Shown here in pieces: positions 4,775 through 5,448 of a stretch of DNA of 5,448 bases; within the stretch, counting starts at the first letter, position 1, and each line of letters begins with the position of its first letter. The notes below the pieces were generated by a model. It ran no database searches and was not told where the DNA came from. It saw only the letters and a list, made by a program, of their open reading frames with translations. Position numbers and translations under genes: made by a program. This DNA is from Candidatus Peregrinibacteria bacterium (lineage in GTDB: Bacteria > Patescibacteriota > Gracilibacteria > UBA1369 > UBA12463): NCBI GenBank assembly GCA_023245695.1, contig JAHFJT010000077.1, positions 1 through 5,448 of the forward strand, given 5' to 3'.

Positions 4775-5448
4775 ATGTACGAGGCTTCACAGATCGAAAA
4801 AAAATGGCAGAAACGTTGGATGGACACCGGGCTCTATACGGCGGCTCTTCATGATGATTCACGACCGAAGTACTACAACCTCGTCATGTTCCCGTATCCA
4901 TCTGGAGATAAACTTCACGTAGGTCACTGGTATAATTACGCACCTGCTGACTCGTGGGGACGTTACATGCGCATGATGGGCTACAACGTTTTTGAGCCGA
5001 TTGGGTTTGATAGTTTTGGATTGCCTGCTGAGAATTATGCGATCAAAACGGGTGTGCCTCCTGTGCAGAGCATCGCTACGAACTGCGCCAAGATGGAGCA
5101 GCAGCTCACGGCAATTGGAACGATGTACGACTGGAACAAGAAAGTCGTAACATCCGATCCTGAATACTACAAATGGACGCAGTGGGTTTTTTTACAGCTC
5201 TACAAACGAGGTCTCGCCTACCGAAAGCGTGCGCCGGTGAACTGGTGTCCGGTGGACAATACGGTTTTGGCAAATGAGCAGGTCAATGATGGTAAGTGCG
5301 ATCGCTGCAAGAGTGAGGTGACGAAGCGTGATTTGACCCAGTGGTTTTTCAAGATTCGAGATTATGCTGAACGACTGCTGAATTTCGACGGACTCGTGTG
5401 GCCAGAAAAAACAAAACTTATGCAACAGCACTGGATCGGACGGAGCGA
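4775..5448 (+). CDS. leuS: Leucyl-tRNA synthetase, N-terminal part (cut by window end)
   Basis: LeuRS attaches leucine to tRNA-Leu in the cytoplasm using ATP; it is a class I synthetase. About 224 codons are present, of roughly 800-900 usual, and the frame is open to the edge. The class I HIGH motif appears as HVGH (48-51) in the context FPYPSGDKLHVGH, followed by the family stretch PIGFDSFGLPAENYAIKTG (75-93). The zinc-ribbon insertion is visible as NWCP (156-159) with CDRC (175-178). WFFKI (190-194) and QHWIGRS (218-224) lead towards the editing domain, which lies beyond the edge along with the KMSKS motif. ATG 4775 matches the usual N-terminus (IEKKWQ at 7-12). The in-frame GTG at 4757 is possible but adds six unsupported residues. 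No Shine-Dalgarno motif and no separate promoter were found. Confidence 0.96.
   Translation, partial: MYEASQIEKKWQKRWMDTGLYTAALHDDSRPKYYNLVMFPYPSGDKLHVGHWYNYAPADSWGRYMRMMGYNVFEPIGFDSFGLPAENYAIKTGVPPVQSIATNCAKMEQQLTAIGTMYDWNKKVVTSDPEYYKWTQWVFLQLYKRGLAYRKRAPVNWCPVDNTVLANEQVNDGKCDRCKSEVTKRDLTQWFFKIRDYAERLLNFDGLVWPEKTKLMQQHWIGRS

Noticed and set aside
4447..4827. Minus-strand frame of 126 codons across the PAS gene and the leuS start
   Set aside because: It overlaps two better-supported genes and shows no recognisable domain; it is a shadow frame.

Overview
The window looks like chromosomal core sequence from a small-genome bacterium, most likely of the Candidate Phyla Radiation (Patescibacteria). 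The reasons are the compact layout, start codons mostly without a Shine-Dalgarno motif, divergent but complete housekeeping proteins, and short membrane or PAS proteins of no named family beside them. This placement is inference from style, not a phylogenetic result. The reading frames use the standard stop code: TGG is Trp, and no in-frame TGA interrupts pnp, rpsO or leuS, which argues against code-25 lineages.

Layout. The left 383 bases hold no protein gene. They contain a strong symmetrical terminator hairpin (41-71), a hairpin-rich spacer with possible tRNA-derived pieces (72-219), a tRNA-Gly(GCC) on the minus strand with encoded CCA (220-294), and a G-rich tract with a G-quadruplex pattern (339-366). 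Next comes the classic rpsO-pnp pair on the minus strand: ribosomal protein S15 (2605-2877) followed by polynucleotide phosphorylase (384-2582). They read from a good extended -10 promoter at 2906-2934. No terminator is visible between pnp and the tRNA, so the unit may run rpsO, pnp, tRNA-Gly and end at the 41-71 hairpin.

Divergently, on the plus strand, lie an unnamed multi-pass membrane protein (2992-3945) and a small membrane-anchored protein with one PAS domain and no output domain (4099-4710). The start of the leucyl-tRNA synthetase gene leuS follows (4775 to the window end, cut off). A near-consensus promoter (4040-4068) sits just before the PAS gene and fixes its start. An inverted repeat with a long loop (3964-4024) lies directly upstream of that promoter.

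Function. Most of the window serves translation and RNA turnover: S15 in the 30S subunit, PNPase for 3'-5' RNA decay, tRNA-Gly, and LeuRS for charging tRNA-Leu. I see no mobile element, CRISPR array, toxin-antitoxin pair or defence system. The least explained parts are the orphan PAS protein with its strong promoter, the unnamed membrane protein, and the structured left-hand spacer.
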